Assembly: GCA_964517175.1 (NCBI GenBank)
Contig: CAZFBU010000001.1
Span: 1-64,000, forward strand
DNA from: JADJNW01 sp964517175
GTDB taxonomy: Bacteria > Bacteroidota > Bacteroidia > Chitinophagales > Saprospiraceae
Length of the DNA stretch: 64,000 nucleotides
Direction: 5' to 3'
In this document: piece after piece, positions 42,211-52,358 of the stretch
How positions within the stretch are numbered: position 1 is the stretch's first letter
Layout: each line of letters opens with the position of its first letter
Program-made: the position numbers and the translations under genes
Notes under the pieces: model-generated
The model's input: the letters and a program-made list of their open reading frames with translations, nothing else
Database searches by the model: none
Told to the model about the DNA's origin: nothing

Positions 42211-45200
42211 ATGAGGCTTTCAACCCTGGCTCTCGCGCTGATGCCCATCCTAAATGCTTGTCAATCTTCCAATCAGGAAAATGCTACGACGGCAGGCGAC
42301 AGACTTTTTGTGGAAGTTCCGTCCGGGCAAACCAATATCGATTTTGCCAATAATCTCGAACTGGACGAGCGCTTCGATGTTTTTCGCTATCGAAATTATT
42401 ACAATGGCGGCGGCGTCGCTATCGGCGATATCAATGGCGATGGACTGGAAGATATTTTTCTGACAGCGAACCAGTTATCCAATAAATTATACCTCAACAA
42501 AGGCAATTTTCAATTTGAAGATATAACCGAAAAAACGGGCGTTGCAGGTATCAAAGCCTGGTCAACCGGCGTGGCGATGGCGGATGTTAACGGCGATGGG
42601 CTGCTTGATATTTATGTCTGCAACTCTGGTGATCTGGACGGCGACGATAAGGAAAATGAGTTGTACATCAACAATGGCGATTTGACATTTACCGAAAGGG
42701 CTAAAGAATATGGCTTAGGCGACGATGGGTTTTCTACCCATGCCGTGTTTTTTGATTATGATAAAGATGGCGACCTCGATTGCTACATCCTCAATAATTC
42801 CTTCCGGCCGGTTTCTTCGCTTGGCTATGCCAATCTGCGCAACGAGCGCGACCGCCGGGGCGGCGATAAGCTCTACCTAAACGACGATGGTAAGTTCGTC
42901 GATGTGAGCGAAGCGGCGGGTATCTACGGCAGCGTGATCGGCTTCGGGCTGGGCGTTACCGTTGGCGATGTCAATCTCGATGGCTGGCAGGATATTTACA
43001 TCTCCAACGACTTCTACGAGCGGGATTACCTCTACATCAATCAGAAAGATGGAACCTTCCGGGAAGCCCTGACCGAGCAGATGGGGCACACCAGTCATTT
43101 TTCTATGGGCGCAGACATGGCGGATTTGAACAACGACCGATACCCGGAGGTATTCGTGACCGATATGCTTCCCGAAAAACTGGATCGCCTCAAGCAAACG
43201 ACCAATTTTACCGATTTTGATACCTACCAACTCATGCTGCGCAATGATTTTCACCATCAGTTTATGCGCAATACATTGCAAATCAACAATGGCGACGATA
43301 CCTTCAGCGAAATCAGCCAGGCGCTTGGCGTGGACGCCACCGACTGGAGCTGGGGGGCGCTGCTTGCTGATTTTGACAATAACGGCTACCGCGATATATT
43401 CGTTTGTAACGGCGTTTATAAAGACGTAACCGATCAGGATTTTATCAATTTTCTGGCAAGTGATGAAAATTTCCGGGCGGCTCGCAGTGGCAAAACGATT
43501 GACTTCAAAACTTACGTCGAGCGGATGCCTTCCAATAAAATCAGCAACTATTTATTTGCAAATCAGGGCAATTTTCGGTTTGAAAACCAGACAGCCGCCT
43601 GGGGACTCGACCAGCCGTCTCACTCCAATGGCGCTGCTTACGGCGATCTGGACAACGATGGCGACCTCGATCTGATCGTTAATAATGTGAACGATCGGCT
43701 TTTTGCCTATCAAAATCAAACCGAACGGCTGAAAAATAACAACTACCTCAAGTTTAAAATCAAGGGAACACAAAAAAATACCTTTGGCATTGGCACAAAA
43801 ATCCTGGTATATCTCGGGGACGAAACGCTCTACCACGAGCACATGCCCATGCGGGGTTTTCAGTCTTCTATGGGCTATGAGCCGGTGATTGGTATTGGTG
43901 CAGCGAACGCGGTGGATTCGGTGCTTGTCATCAGTCCTTATGGCGCTGTGATCAGATACGATCATCAAATCGCTATCAACCGATTACACGAAATTGATTT
44001 TACAAATGCAAATGCGGATTCAAAGAACCTGAATGTAGCCCCAAAACCGCCGGGGGAAACAATCTTTGGCACGGCTGCGAATCTCTTTGCTGACGGTTCG
44101 CCCCTGCATTTTGAGAATACCTTTGTCGATTTCGACCGGGATCGGCTGCTGTACCACATGCTGTCGAATGAAGGCCCGCGCCTGGCAGTTGGCGATATCA
44201 ATGGCGATGGTGCGGATGATTTCTACCTTTGCGGCGCGCATCAGCAGGCAGGGCAGTTGTACATTTTTGATCGGGTTGCGGGGCGGTACAAACTGCAGGC
44301 GATGCCTGTTTTCACAGCTGACCGGGCACACGAAGATGTCGATGCCATATTTTTTGATGCCGATGGCGACGGCGACCTGGATTTGTACGTGACCAGCGGC
44401 GGCAGTGAGTTTTTACTGCAAAATGAGCTATTGCAGGATCGTTTGTATTTGAATGAAAATGGCGCGTTGGTGCGAAAGGAAGAAGCGCTGCCCCGGCTCA
44501 AGCGGGTGAGCAGTTGCGTGCAAGCGCTGGATTACGACGGCGATGGCGACCTGGACCTGTTCGTCGGTGGACGCCTGGATGCCAAAGGCTATGGCGTGCC
44601 TACGAGTAGTTTCCTGTTTGAAAACGACGGGCAGGGCAATTACAAAGACGTCACAGCGCTCCGAGCGCCCCGGCTCCGGGATATTGGTATGGTAACGGCT
44701 GCGCAGGTAGCAGATTTGGATGGAAATGGACGCCCCGATCTGATAATCGCCGGCGATTGGATGCCGATTACTATTTTGTACAATCAGAATGGCAGCTTCC
44801 CCACCGATGCTGCACGCGAAATTCCCGATTCTGAGGGGCTGTGGCGAAGTCTTGCACTGGCGGATGTCAATGCCGACGGTCGCCCGGACGTCATTGCCGG
44901 TAATCTGGGATTGAATGCCCGTTTCCGGGGTAGTGTGGACACACCTATGCGTTTGATTGTGAAGGACTTCGATAATAATGGTTCTTACGAACAAATCTTC
45001 GCAAAATACGAAGATGGCGACTATTATCCCTACGCACTAAAGCACAATCTGGGGAAAATCCTGCCGATGATTAATAAAAAATTTACAACTTTCAACGAGT
45101 ATAAAGACAAATCCGTAACTGCCATCTTTGGGGCCGATGCGCTGGAAGGCGCGTATGTGCTGGAGGCAAAAAACCTGGCTACAACCCTGTACCTGAACGA

Positions 45201-45564
45201 AGGGGAAAATAATTGGCAGACAGTCGCTTTGCCTTTGCAGGCACAATTTGCGCCGATGTATGGCGTCCTCGCACACGATTTTGACAGAGATGGCCGCATT
45301 GATCTGTTGTTTGGCGGCAATTTTTACGCTGCAAAACCCGAAGTAGGGCGTTACGACGCATCCTACGGTGCCTTGCTCTTGAATCAGGGCGATGGTCGAT
45401 TTGAATTTACACCTTCGGCTCATTCCGGATTGCGGTTGCGAGGGCAGGTACGCGATTTTCAAATGGTCACTTTGCCCAACGGTCGGCAGGTGCTGCTGGT
45501 GGCAAAAAACAATGATCGCCTGGAAACTCACACCATGACTGGTTTGAGTGGAATTGACTTTTAG
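42211..45564 (+). CDS. VCBS/FG-GAP repeat ASPIC/UnbV (CRTAC1-type) lipoprotein 1
   Basis: 1117 residues; lipoprotein signal LALALMPILNAC. Many calcium-binding FG-GAP/VCBS blades recur, such as VAIGDINGDGLEDIFLTANQ, VAMADVNGDGLLDIYVCNSG, DYDKDGDLDCYIL, YGDLDNDGDLDLIVNN, LADVNADGRPDVIAGN and ILAHDFDRDGRIDLLFGGNF, giving beta-propeller domains, with an ASPIC/UnbV-like insert about 540-600. Such proteins commonly follow SusCD in marine Bacteroidota and are thought to bind glycans or surfaces; no enzyme site is visible. A TTG 27 bases upstream is less suitable as start. Confidence 0.92.
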   Translation: MRLSTLALALMPILNACQSSNQENATTAGDRLFVEVPSGQTNIDFANNLELDERFDVFRYRNYYNGGGVAIGDINGDGLEDIFLTANQLSNKLYLNKGNFQFEDITEKTGVAGIKAWSTGVAMADVNGDGLLDIYVCNSGDLDGDDKENELYINNGDLTFTERAKEYGLGDDGFSTHAVFFDYDKDGDLDCYILNNSFRPVSSLGYANLRNERDRRGGDKLYLNDDGKFVDVSEAAGIYGSVIGFGLGVTVGDVNLDGWQDIYISNDFYERDYLYINQKDGTFREALTEQMGHTSHFSMGADMADLNNDRYPEVFVTDMLPEKLDRLKQTTNFTDFDTYQLMLRNDFHHQFMRNTLQINNGDDTFSEISQALGVDATDWSWGALLADFDNNGYRDIFVCNGVYKDVTDQDFINFLASDENFRAARSGKTIDFKTYVERMPSNKISNYLFANQGNFRFENQTAAWGLDQPSHSNGAAYGDLDNDGDLDLIVNNVNDRLFAYQNQTERLKNNNYLKFKIKGTQKNTFGIGTKILVYLGDETLYHEHMPMRGFQSSMGYEPVIGIGAANAVDSVLVISPYGAVIRYDHQIAINRLHEIDFTNANADSKNLNVAPKPPGETIFGTAANLFADGSPLHFENTFVDFDRDRLLYHMLSNEGPRLAVGDINGDGADDFYLCGAHQQAGQLYIFDRVAGRYKLQAMPVFTADRAHEDVDAIFFDADGDGDLDLYVTSGGSEFLLQNELLQDRLYLNENGALVRKEEALPRLKRVSSCVQALDYDGDGDLDLFVGGRLDAKGYGVPTSSFLFENDGQGNYKDVTALRAPRLRDIGMVTAAQVADLDGNGRPDLIIAGDWMPITILYNQNGSFPTDAAREIPDSEGLWRSLALADVNADGRPDVIAGNLGLNARFRGSVDTPMRLIVKDFDNNGSYEQIFAKYEDGDYYPYALKHNLGKILPMINKKFTTFNEYKDKSVTAIFGADALEGAYVLEAKNLATTLYLNEGENNWQTVALPLQAQFAPMYGVLAHDFDRDGRIDLLFGGNFYAAKPEVGRYDASYGALLLNQGDGRFEFTPSAHSGLRLRGQVRDFQMVTLPNGRQVLLVAKNNDRLETHTMTGLSGIDF

Positions 45565-45603
45565 AATTGGGAAGCCGGATTGGTTGACCCGAAAAGATAT
45601 GCA

Positions 45604-48600
45604 ATGATGAAACAAGCAAATATAATTCGTTTTTTTTTCCTTTTGCTGGGCGCTTCTGCGCTGGCAGCTTGCGAAGATGCAGGCAGCACGGAGCCGAAGC
45701 GCTTTGAACTGCTTACCGCAGAAGAAACCGGAATTGACTTCGTCAATCAATTGACGGAAACCCCTGTGATGAATATTTTCAACTATATGTATTTCTATAA
45801 TGGAGCGGGTGTTGCCGTTGGAGATGTCAATAATGATGGACTACCGGATATATATTTTACTTCCAATCAGGATGCCAATCGGTTGTATCTCAATCTTGGT
45901 GATTTCAAATTTGAAGACATCACGGAAGTGGCGGGTGTTGTCGGCGAAACCGGCTGGACGACCGGCGTCACAATGGTGGATGTCAACGGCGATGGCTTGC
46001 TGGATATATACGTCAGTCAGTTGGGGCAGCACCTGAATTATCAGGGGAAGAATCAGTTATACATTAATCTCGGCGTTAATGCCGATGGCGTACCGGTTTT
46101 TGAAAACCGAGCGGAGCAGTGGGGGCTTGATCTTGTTGGCTACGCAACGCAGGCTACTTTTTTCGATTATGACCTCGATGGCGATCTGGATATCTACATG
46201 CTCAATCACTCTGTGCATCAGAATGGTACGTTTGGTCAGAAAGAAGCATTTGAAGGAGAAATACACCCCACCGCCGGCGACCGACTGCTGCGAAATGATG
46301 GCAATTACTTCACCGATGTCACGGCGGAATCCGGTATTAAAAGTACCGCAATTGGCTATGGCTTGGGCGTCACCGCCAGCGATATCAACCTGGACGGCTA
46401 TCCTGACTTATACATCGGCAATGACTTTCATGAGGATGATTATCTGTACCTTAGCAATGGCGACGGCACGTTTGCCAATGTGGCTGCCGAAAGCCTGATG
46501 CACACCAGCCGCTTTTCGATGGGAAATGACATAGGCGACATCAACAATGACGGCTTTCCCGACTTACTCTCCCTCGATATGCTGCCAGAGAATCCCATTA
46601 TCCTCAAGGCTTCCGCCGCAGAAGATGCGTACGATATTTATCACATGAAGCTCAAATTTGGCTACGGCTACCAATTTGCCAGAAATACACTGCAGCTCAA
46701 TCTCGGTATGCTTCCGAATCAGTCCGATCGCGTTCGCTTCAGCGAAATCGGTTCGTATGCAGGGATTGCCGCCACCGACTGGAGTTGGTCCGGGTTGATT
46801 GTTGACCTGGATAACGACGGCTGGAACGATATTTTTGTGTCAAACGGCATTCTGGGGCGCTCTAATGATCTGGATTATATCAACTACGTCATTGCCGACA
46901 GTATCCAGGCGAAAATAGGGGAGGGGCTGATTGACGAAAATGATTTGCGACTGACAAAACTCATGCCGGAGATCAAGTTGCCGAATTATGCTTATCGCAA
47001 TAAAGGCGATTTTACCTTTGAAAATATGGTCGAGCAGTGGGGACTGACGCACAGTACCTATTCGCATGGCACGGCTTATGCCGATCTGGACAACGACGGC
47101 GACCTCGATCTCATTATCAATAATGTCAATGATCCCGCTTCTATTTACAAAAACAGAACCAGTGATGGCGATTTTGCCGATCACAACTATTTGAAAATAA
47201 ACCTGGAAGGCAAAGCGCCGAACCTGCGTGGTTTGGGTGCGAAGATTTTGTTACGTTTGCCGCAAGGCACAATTTTACGGGAGGTAACCGCGACGCGGGG
47301 TTTCCAATCTTCAGTCGATGTGCGTCCGAATATTGGCTTGGGCGGCGTTGAAACGGTGGATGAACTAACGATCATCTGGCCGGACGGCGCTTTTCAAATT
47401 TTGAATAATGTGCCCGCCAATGAAACGCTGACTGTGAAGCAAAGCGATGCCGCCGGGCAATTCGATTACCTGGCATTCAAGACGCGCGGGCAGCAGCAGG
47501 CGATCTTCCGGGATATGTCAGCGACGCTGACACCGGACTTTGTACACCAGGAAAATGACTTTGTCGAATTCAATCGGGAACCCCTCATGCCGCACATGGT
47601 CTCTGCCGAAGGGCCGAAGCTCGCGGTCGGCGATGCCAATGGCGATGGACTGGAAGATTTCTATGTCGGTGGTGCGAAGTGGCAGTCCGGCGCTTTGTTC
47701 ATTCAGCAAGCCAATGGTCGTTTTGCGAGAAGCAACGAAGCGTTTTTTCAACAAGATAGCCTCTACGAAGATACGGATGCCGTCTTTTTCGATGCTGATG
47801 GCGATGGTGACCAGGATTTGCTGGTAGCCAGCGGGGGCAATGAGTTTCTGTTAGGGAAAGAGCCGAATCAGCCGCGCTTGTACTTGAATGATGGGCAAGG
47901 GCAGTTTTCGCGCGCCAGCGACCAATTGCCGGACATTACGCTTACTGCCTCTGTTGTGTTGGCTTTCGATTACGATGCGGATGGTGACCTCGACCTCTTT
48001 CTCGGTGCGCGGGCCGTCCCTTCGGTTTATGGCGAAATTCCGGCGAGCTACCTGTTGGAAAATGACGGTCAGGGCAATTTCATTGATGTGACGGCTCAGC
48101 GCGCAAGTGCGTTGTCGAATATCGGATTGGTGAAGCATGCGACTGCTGCTGATATGAACGGAGACGGCACACCGGAACTCATTCTGGCTTGCGAGTGGTC
48201 GCCCATTCGCATATTGTTGAATAAAAATGGCAACTTCGAGCCGATGGAACTGGCGAACTCCGGTTTGGAAGACAAACTCGGCTGGTGGAATAGTGTCATC
48301 GCGGCAGATTTTGATGGTGATGGCGATAACGACCTGATTGTCGGTAACTTAGGTTTGAATTCAAAACTAAATGCCACGCCGGAAGAGCCGGTACGCATGT
48401 ACTACGGCGATTTTGACGAGAATGGCACGAAAGAGCAATTGCTGACTTATTATATCAACGGCAAGGAGTATTTGTTTTACACTTATGATGAAGTGACCAA
48501 GCAGTTGCCTTATATCAAAAAGCGCTATTTGAAATATACCAGTTTTGCGGAAGCGAACCTAACAGATATCGTTGAGCGTTCAAAACTCAGCAACGCTAAG

Positions 48601-49017
48601 GTGTTTGAAGCTAATTACTTTGCGTCGGCTTACATTGAAAATTTGAGCGATGGCAAGTTTGCCATCAAGGCACTGCCGAGGCAGGTTCAGTTTTCTACGG
48701 TGAACGCCGGACTGGTGCGTGACTTCGATCAGGATGGTAACCTGGACGTGCTGCTGGCGGGCAATTTCTACGAAAACAATATTCAGATGGGGCGTTACGA
48801 CGCCAGCTACGGTAATCTGCTGCGGGGTAATGGCGACGGTACCTTCGAGGCAATGAGCCTGGAAAATTCAGGCGTACTTGTACCCGGGCAAACGCGGGAC
48901 ATGCAACTAATTTCGCTGGCAAATGGAAAACAAGTGGTGATTTTCGCCCGCAATCGCGATAGCCTGAAAATGCTGGAGTGGAATGTTGCGGATGCTGTTT
49001 CACTTTCGGCGAAGTAG
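45604..49017 (+). CDS. VCBS/FG-GAP repeat ASPIC/UnbV (CRTAC1-type) lipoprotein 2
   Basis: 1137 residues; ATGATG start and lipoprotein signal FLLLGASALAAC. It has the same architecture as the preceding gene: repeats VAVGDVNNDGLPDIYFTSNQ, TMVDVNGDGLLDIYVSQ, YADLDNDGDLDLIINN, AVGDANGDGLEDFYVGG, RDFDQDGNLDVLLAGNF; a clearer ASPIC/UnbV domain at about 535-605 (GLGGVETVDELTIIWPDGAF). It arose by duplication, followed by strong divergence. Starts 39 bases after the first copy, so it is in the same transcript. Confidence 0.92.
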   Translation: MMKQANIIRFFFLLLGASALAACEDAGSTEPKRFELLTAEETGIDFVNQLTETPVMNIFNYMYFYNGAGVAVGDVNNDGLPDIYFTSNQDANRLYLNLGDFKFEDITEVAGVVGETGWTTGVTMVDVNGDGLLDIYVSQLGQHLNYQGKNQLYINLGVNADGVPVFENRAEQWGLDLVGYATQATFFDYDLDGDLDIYMLNHSVHQNGTFGQKEAFEGEIHPTAGDRLLRNDGNYFTDVTAESGIKSTAIGYGLGVTASDINLDGYPDLYIGNDFHEDDYLYLSNGDGTFANVAAESLMHTSRFSMGNDIGDINNDGFPDLLSLDMLPENPIILKASAAEDAYDIYHMKLKFGYGYQFARNTLQLNLGMLPNQSDRVRFSEIGSYAGIAATDWSWSGLIVDLDNDGWNDIFVSNGILGRSNDLDYINYVIADSIQAKIGEGLIDENDLRLTKLMPEIKLPNYAYRNKGDFTFENMVEQWGLTHSTYSHGTAYADLDNDGDLDLIINNVNDPASIYKNRTSDGDFADHNYLKINLEGKAPNLRGLGAKILLRLPQGTILREVTATRGFQSSVDVRPNIGLGGVETVDELTIIWPDGAFQILNNVPANETLTVKQSDAAGQFDYLAFKTRGQQQAIFRDMSATLTPDFVHQENDFVEFNREPLMPHMVSAEGPKLAVGDANGDGLEDFYVGGAKWQSGALFIQQANGRFARSNEAFFQQDSLYEDTDAVFFDADGDGDQDLLVASGGNEFLLGKEPNQPRLYLNDGQGQFSRASDQLPDITLTASVVLAFDYDADGDLDLFLGARAVPSVYGEIPASYLLENDGQGNFIDVTAQRASALSNIGLVKHATAADMNGDGTPELILACEWSPIRILLNKNGNFEPMELANSGLEDKLGWWNSVIAADFDGDGDNDLIVGNLGLNSKLNATPEEPVRMYYGDFDENGTKEQLLTYYINGKEYLFYTYDEVTKQLPYIKKRYLKYTSFAEANLTDIVERSKLSNAKVFEANYFASAYIENLSDGKFAIKALPRQVQFSTVNAGLVRDFDQDGNLDVLLAGNFYENNIQMGRYDASYGNLLRGNGDGTFEAMSLENSGVLVPGQTRDMQLISLANGKQVVIFARNRDSLKMLEWNVADAVSLSAK

Positions 49018-49112
49018 TGGAGGAAGCGGGGCAAATCGGTGGAGGCGATTTCGTAACTCTTTGCGTTGCAGGCAAACCAAAAAAATGCGCCCACAGAGAA
49101 CTCAAAATTGGT

Positions 49113-49120
49113 TATCTTTG
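49113..49120 (+). promoter_or_regulatory. -7 promoter element of the Rpn nuclease gene
   Basis: TATCTTTG, an exact match, 34 bases before the ATG. No good -33 box is visible. It suggests the nuclease is transcribed on its own. Confidence 0.45.
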
Positions 49121-49154
49121 TAGTAATAAAGAAGGAATTTTCAACTCACTGAAT

Positions 49155-50039
49155 ATGAGCGCTTTAAAAGATAAATACATCAATCCGCTGACGGATTTTG
49201 GCTTCAAAAAGCTGTTTGGCTCCGAGCCAAATAAAATTTTGTTGATCGATTTTCTGAATCAAATACTTCCCCCAAAGCATCAGATTAAGGATTTGAGCTA
49301 TGCTAAAAATGAGCAACTGGGTCGCAACGAATTAGACCGCAAAGCGATTTTTGACCTCTATTGCATCGGCGAATCGGGCGAACGATTTATCGTCGAAATT
49401 CAAAAAGCCAAACAAAATTTTTTCAAGGATCGAAGTATTTATTATGCGTCCTTTCCCATCCAGGAACAGGCAAAAAAAGGCGATTGGGATTACCGTTTAG
49501 ACCTGGTTTACACGGTCGGCATCCTGGATTTTGTCTTTGACGATCATAAATCGGAAGAGGAGTTATTACACGTGGTTGAATTAAAAAACCAGCGATGTGA
49601 AGTATTTTACGATAAACTGAAATTTATTTACATCGAATTACCAAAATTTAAAAAACAAGAGCAGGAATTAGAAACGCAGTTTGATAAATGGCTGTATGTG
49701 TTCCGGCATCTCTCCAATCTGCAGGACCGCCCGCAACAACTGCAGGATAGAATATTTCAACGACTGTTTGAAGCCGCAGAGATAGCCAAATTCTCACCGG
49801 CGGAGCGGGAAGCGTACGAAGAGAGTTTGAAATATTATCGGGATTTGAAGAATGTAGTGGATACCTCGCGGGAAGAAGGAGTTTTAGAGGGCATTGAAAA
49901 AGGGATCGAAAAAGGGATCGAAAAGGGGATCGAAAAAAGGAATATTGAAATTGCTAAAGAAATGAAAGAAGAAGGTGAATCCATTGAAAAAATAATGAAA
50001 TACACCAATTTAAGTAAAGAAGAAATAGATAAATTATAA
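49155..50039 (+). CDS. Rpn-family PD-(D/E)XK recombination-promoting nuclease/putative transposase
   Basis: 294 residues from the ATG before SALKDKYINPLTDFGFKKLF, the family's standard start (the frame is open 177 bases further upstream without homology). Nuclease core: LLIDFLNQILPP, ELDRKAIFDLYCIGESGERF, then the PD-(D/E)XK motif IVEIQKAKQ; FFKDRSIYYASFPIQEQAKK GDW-type segment follows. The C-terminus has tandem EKGI repeats. Rpn proteins cut DNA and promote RecA-independent recombination. It sits between the second VCBS gene and GH97 and looks inserted in the locus. Confidence 0.92.
   Translation: MSALKDKYINPLTDFGFKKLFGSEPNKILLIDFLNQILPPKHQIKDLSYAKNEQLGRNELDRKAIFDLYCIGESGERFIVEIQKAKQNFFKDRSIYYASFPIQEQAKKGDWDYRLDLVYTVGILDFVFDDHKSEEELLHVVELKNQRCEVFYDKLKFIYIELPKFKKQEQELETQFDKWLYVFRHLSNLQDRPQQLQDRIFQRLFEAAEIAKFSPAEREAYEESLKYYRDLKNVVDTSREEGVLEGIEKGIEKGIEKGIEKRNIEIAKEMKEEGESIEKIMKYTNLSKEEIDKL
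49890..49940 (+). repeat. 12-bp tandem repeats in the nuclease gene
   Basis: Units of the GAAAAAGGGATC type repeat about four times in frame and encode EKGI tetrapeptides. The poly-A runs and 12-base unit make copy-number change likely without frameshift. Confidence 0.85.
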
Positions 50040-50194
50040 AAAATGCCAGCCCGCGACATGGCAGCTACGGCAATGCTCCCAATGTCGCACGATGGGTAGC
50101 TCCACCAATTTGCGAAACCTGAACAAAAACCAATCGATCCGAACCATTACCTCAATGAAAATCCTTAAATCCTATTCATAAAACAGATCAAGAT

Positions 50195-52276
50195 ATGCTG
50201 AAAATCAAAGTGTTTTTATTGCTAAACCTGGGCGTATTTCTGGCTTGCAATAGTGAAAAACCACAGGAACGGGCCGTTGCTTCTCCAGGTGAAAACCTCC
50301 GGGTCGAATTTTTCCTTGCTGCGGATGGGCAGCCGGGCTATTTGGTCAACAAGAATGGTAATCCGATTATCGATACCTCTTTGATGAGCTTTGATTTGCG
50401 CGACGCACCGGCGCTGCGCCGTGGCTTCGAAGTAGTGAATACCGAGACTTCTTCCTTTTCCGAAACCTGGGAAATGCCCTGGGGCGAAGTGCGCGAAGTG
50501 GAAAATAACTACAATGAGCTTCGCGTCGAATTGCAGGAAACGGCGGAACTCAATCGAAAGCTGAATATCGTGTTTCGCGTGTATGATGACGGCTTGGGTT
50601 TTCGCTACGAATTTCCGGAGCAGCCCAATTTGACCGAGGTCGTCATCATGGATGAAAACACTGAATTCAACCTCACCGGCGATCACATGGCTTGCTGGCA
50701 GCCAGGCGATTGGGATATTTATGAGCACCACTACCACAATACGCGCTTCAGTGAAATTGATGCATTACAATACCAGAATCATTCTAATTTAGCGCAAACC
50801 TATATTCCGGAAAATGCCGTGAACACACCGGTGACGATGACGACGGATGATGGCGTCTATCTCAGTTTTCACGAGGCGTCGTTGTATGATTATTCCGGCA
50901 TGACGTTGAAAGTAGATAAAGACAATTTGAAATGGGTGAGCGAACTGGTCGGCGGTCCAGAAGATATAAAAGTGACCCGCACCGCGCCTTTCCATACGCC
51001 CTGGCGCACCATTCAGGTTGCCGATAGAGCGGGCGATCTGATCGAATCGCATTTGATTGTAAATCTCAACGAACCCAATAAATTGGAGGATGTTAGTTGG
51101 ATCAAACCAATGAAATATGTTGGTATTTGGTGGGAGTATCATATTGGTAAAAATACCTGGAAAATGGAGGGCGGCAAGCACGGCGCAACGACCGAGCACG
51201 CCAAAGAACTGATCGATTTTGCCGCTGCGAATGACATTGGCGGCTTACTGGTAGAAGGTTGGAATACCGGCTGGGAGCGCTGGATTGGCTTTGAAGATCG
51301 CGAAGGCGTATTTGATTTTGTGACGCCTTACCCGGATTATGATATTCGGGAGGTTGTGAATTATGGTAAGGGGAAAGGCGTGGAAATCATTATGCACCAC
51401 GAAACATCTTCCGCGACGGGGACGTACGACAAGCAATTGGATACGGCTTTCGCCCTTTGTCAGGAGCTTGGTATTCACGCCGTGAAAACAGGCTATGTTG
51501 GCAAGATTATCCCCAGAGGGCATTATCACCACGGGCAATATATGGTCAATCATTACCAGCGGGTGTTGGAAACAGCGACCAAGTACAAAGTAGCTGTTAA
51601 TGCGCACGAACCGATCAAAGATACCGGTATCCGCCGTACTTGGCCGAGCTTTATTGCTCGGGAGGGACTGCGTGGTCAGGAGTTTAATGCTTTTTCAATT
51701 GAAGGCGGCAACAATCGCGATCATCTGCCAAACGTGGTTTTTACCCGCATGCTCTCCGGTCCGATTGATTACACGCCGGGCATTTTTGATCTGGAAATCG
51801 ATGATCGTTACAAGCCAACCAACCGCGTGAAGCACACCCTGGCGCAGGAACTGGCGCTGTATGTAGTCATTTACAGCCCCATCCAGATGGCGGCGGATTT
51901 GATTGAAAATTACAAAGATCAACCGGCATTTCAATTCGTTCGCGATGTGGCGGTAGATTGGGAAACTACGAAAGTGCTCAACGGCGAAGTTGGCGATTAT
52001 GTCACCATCGTGCGCAAGGAACGCGACGGCGATCGCTGGTTCCTGGGCAGCATCACCGATGAGAGCGCCCGCGAATTTGACATCGCACTTGACTTTCTCG
52101 ACTCTGGCAAAACCTACAAGGCAATTATCTACGCGGATACACCGAACTCACATTGGGAAGAGAACCCGACGGCGATTGGCATCAGCGAAATGGAGGTGAC
52201 CAGCGATCAGACGATCAAACTGAACCTCGTGGAAAGCGGTGGCGCGGCGATCAGTTTTGAGCCGATTGGACAATAA
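50195..52276 (+). CDS. Glycoside hydrolase family 97, SusB-like inverting alpha-glucosidase type
   Basis: 693 residues; lipoprotein signal LLNLGVFLAC (Cys18). N-terminal beta-sandwich, then the (beta/alpha)8 barrel with IMHHETSSATG (E403), AVKTGYVGKIIPRGHYHHGQ, VAVNAHEPIKDTG (E472) and REGLRGQEFNAFSIEGG (E496). These glutamates fit the inverting SusB-like subgroup rather than the retaining alpha-galactosidase subgroup, which uses an Asp nucleophile. It releases glucose from alpha-glucosides, anchored at the outer or inner face of the outer membrane. It is the first catabolic enzyme of the locus. Confidence 0.93.
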   Translation: MLKIKVFLLLNLGVFLACNSEKPQERAVASPGENLRVEFFLAADGQPGYLVNKNGNPIIDTSLMSFDLRDAPALRRGFEVVNTETSSFSETWEMPWGEVREVENNYNELRVELQETAELNRKLNIVFRVYDDGLGFRYEFPEQPNLTEVVIMDENTEFNLTGDHMACWQPGDWDIYEHHYHNTRFSEIDALQYQNHSNLAQTYIPENAVNTPVTMTTDDGVYLSFHEASLYDYSGMTLKVDKDNLKWVSELVGGPEDIKVTRTAPFHTPWRTIQVADRAGDLIESHLIVNLNEPNKLEDVSWIKPMKYVGIWWEYHIGKNTWKMEGGKHGATTEHAKELIDFAAANDIGGLLVEGWNTGWERWIGFEDREGVFDFVTPYPDYDIREVVNYGKGKGVEIIMHHETSSATGTYDKQLDTAFALCQELGIHAVKTGYVGKIIPRGHYHHGQYMVNHYQRVLETATKYKVAVNAHEPIKDTGIRRTWPSFIAREGLRGQEFNAFSIEGGNNRDHLPNVVFTRMLSGPIDYTPGIFDLEIDDRYKPTNRVKHTLAQELALYVVIYSPIQMAADLIENYKDQPAFQFVRDVAVDWETTKVLNGEVGDYVTIVRKERDGDRWFLGSITDESAREFDIALDFLDSGKTYKAIIYADTPNSHWEENPTAIGISEMEVTSDQTIKLNLVESGGAAISFEPIGQ

Positions 52277-52358
52277 CAATAAGCTGGTTGGTAAAAGTCA
52301 ACAGATGACTTTCAAAGCATATTTTCACTTTCTTCAAAACTAAAATTTTGCATAGAAA

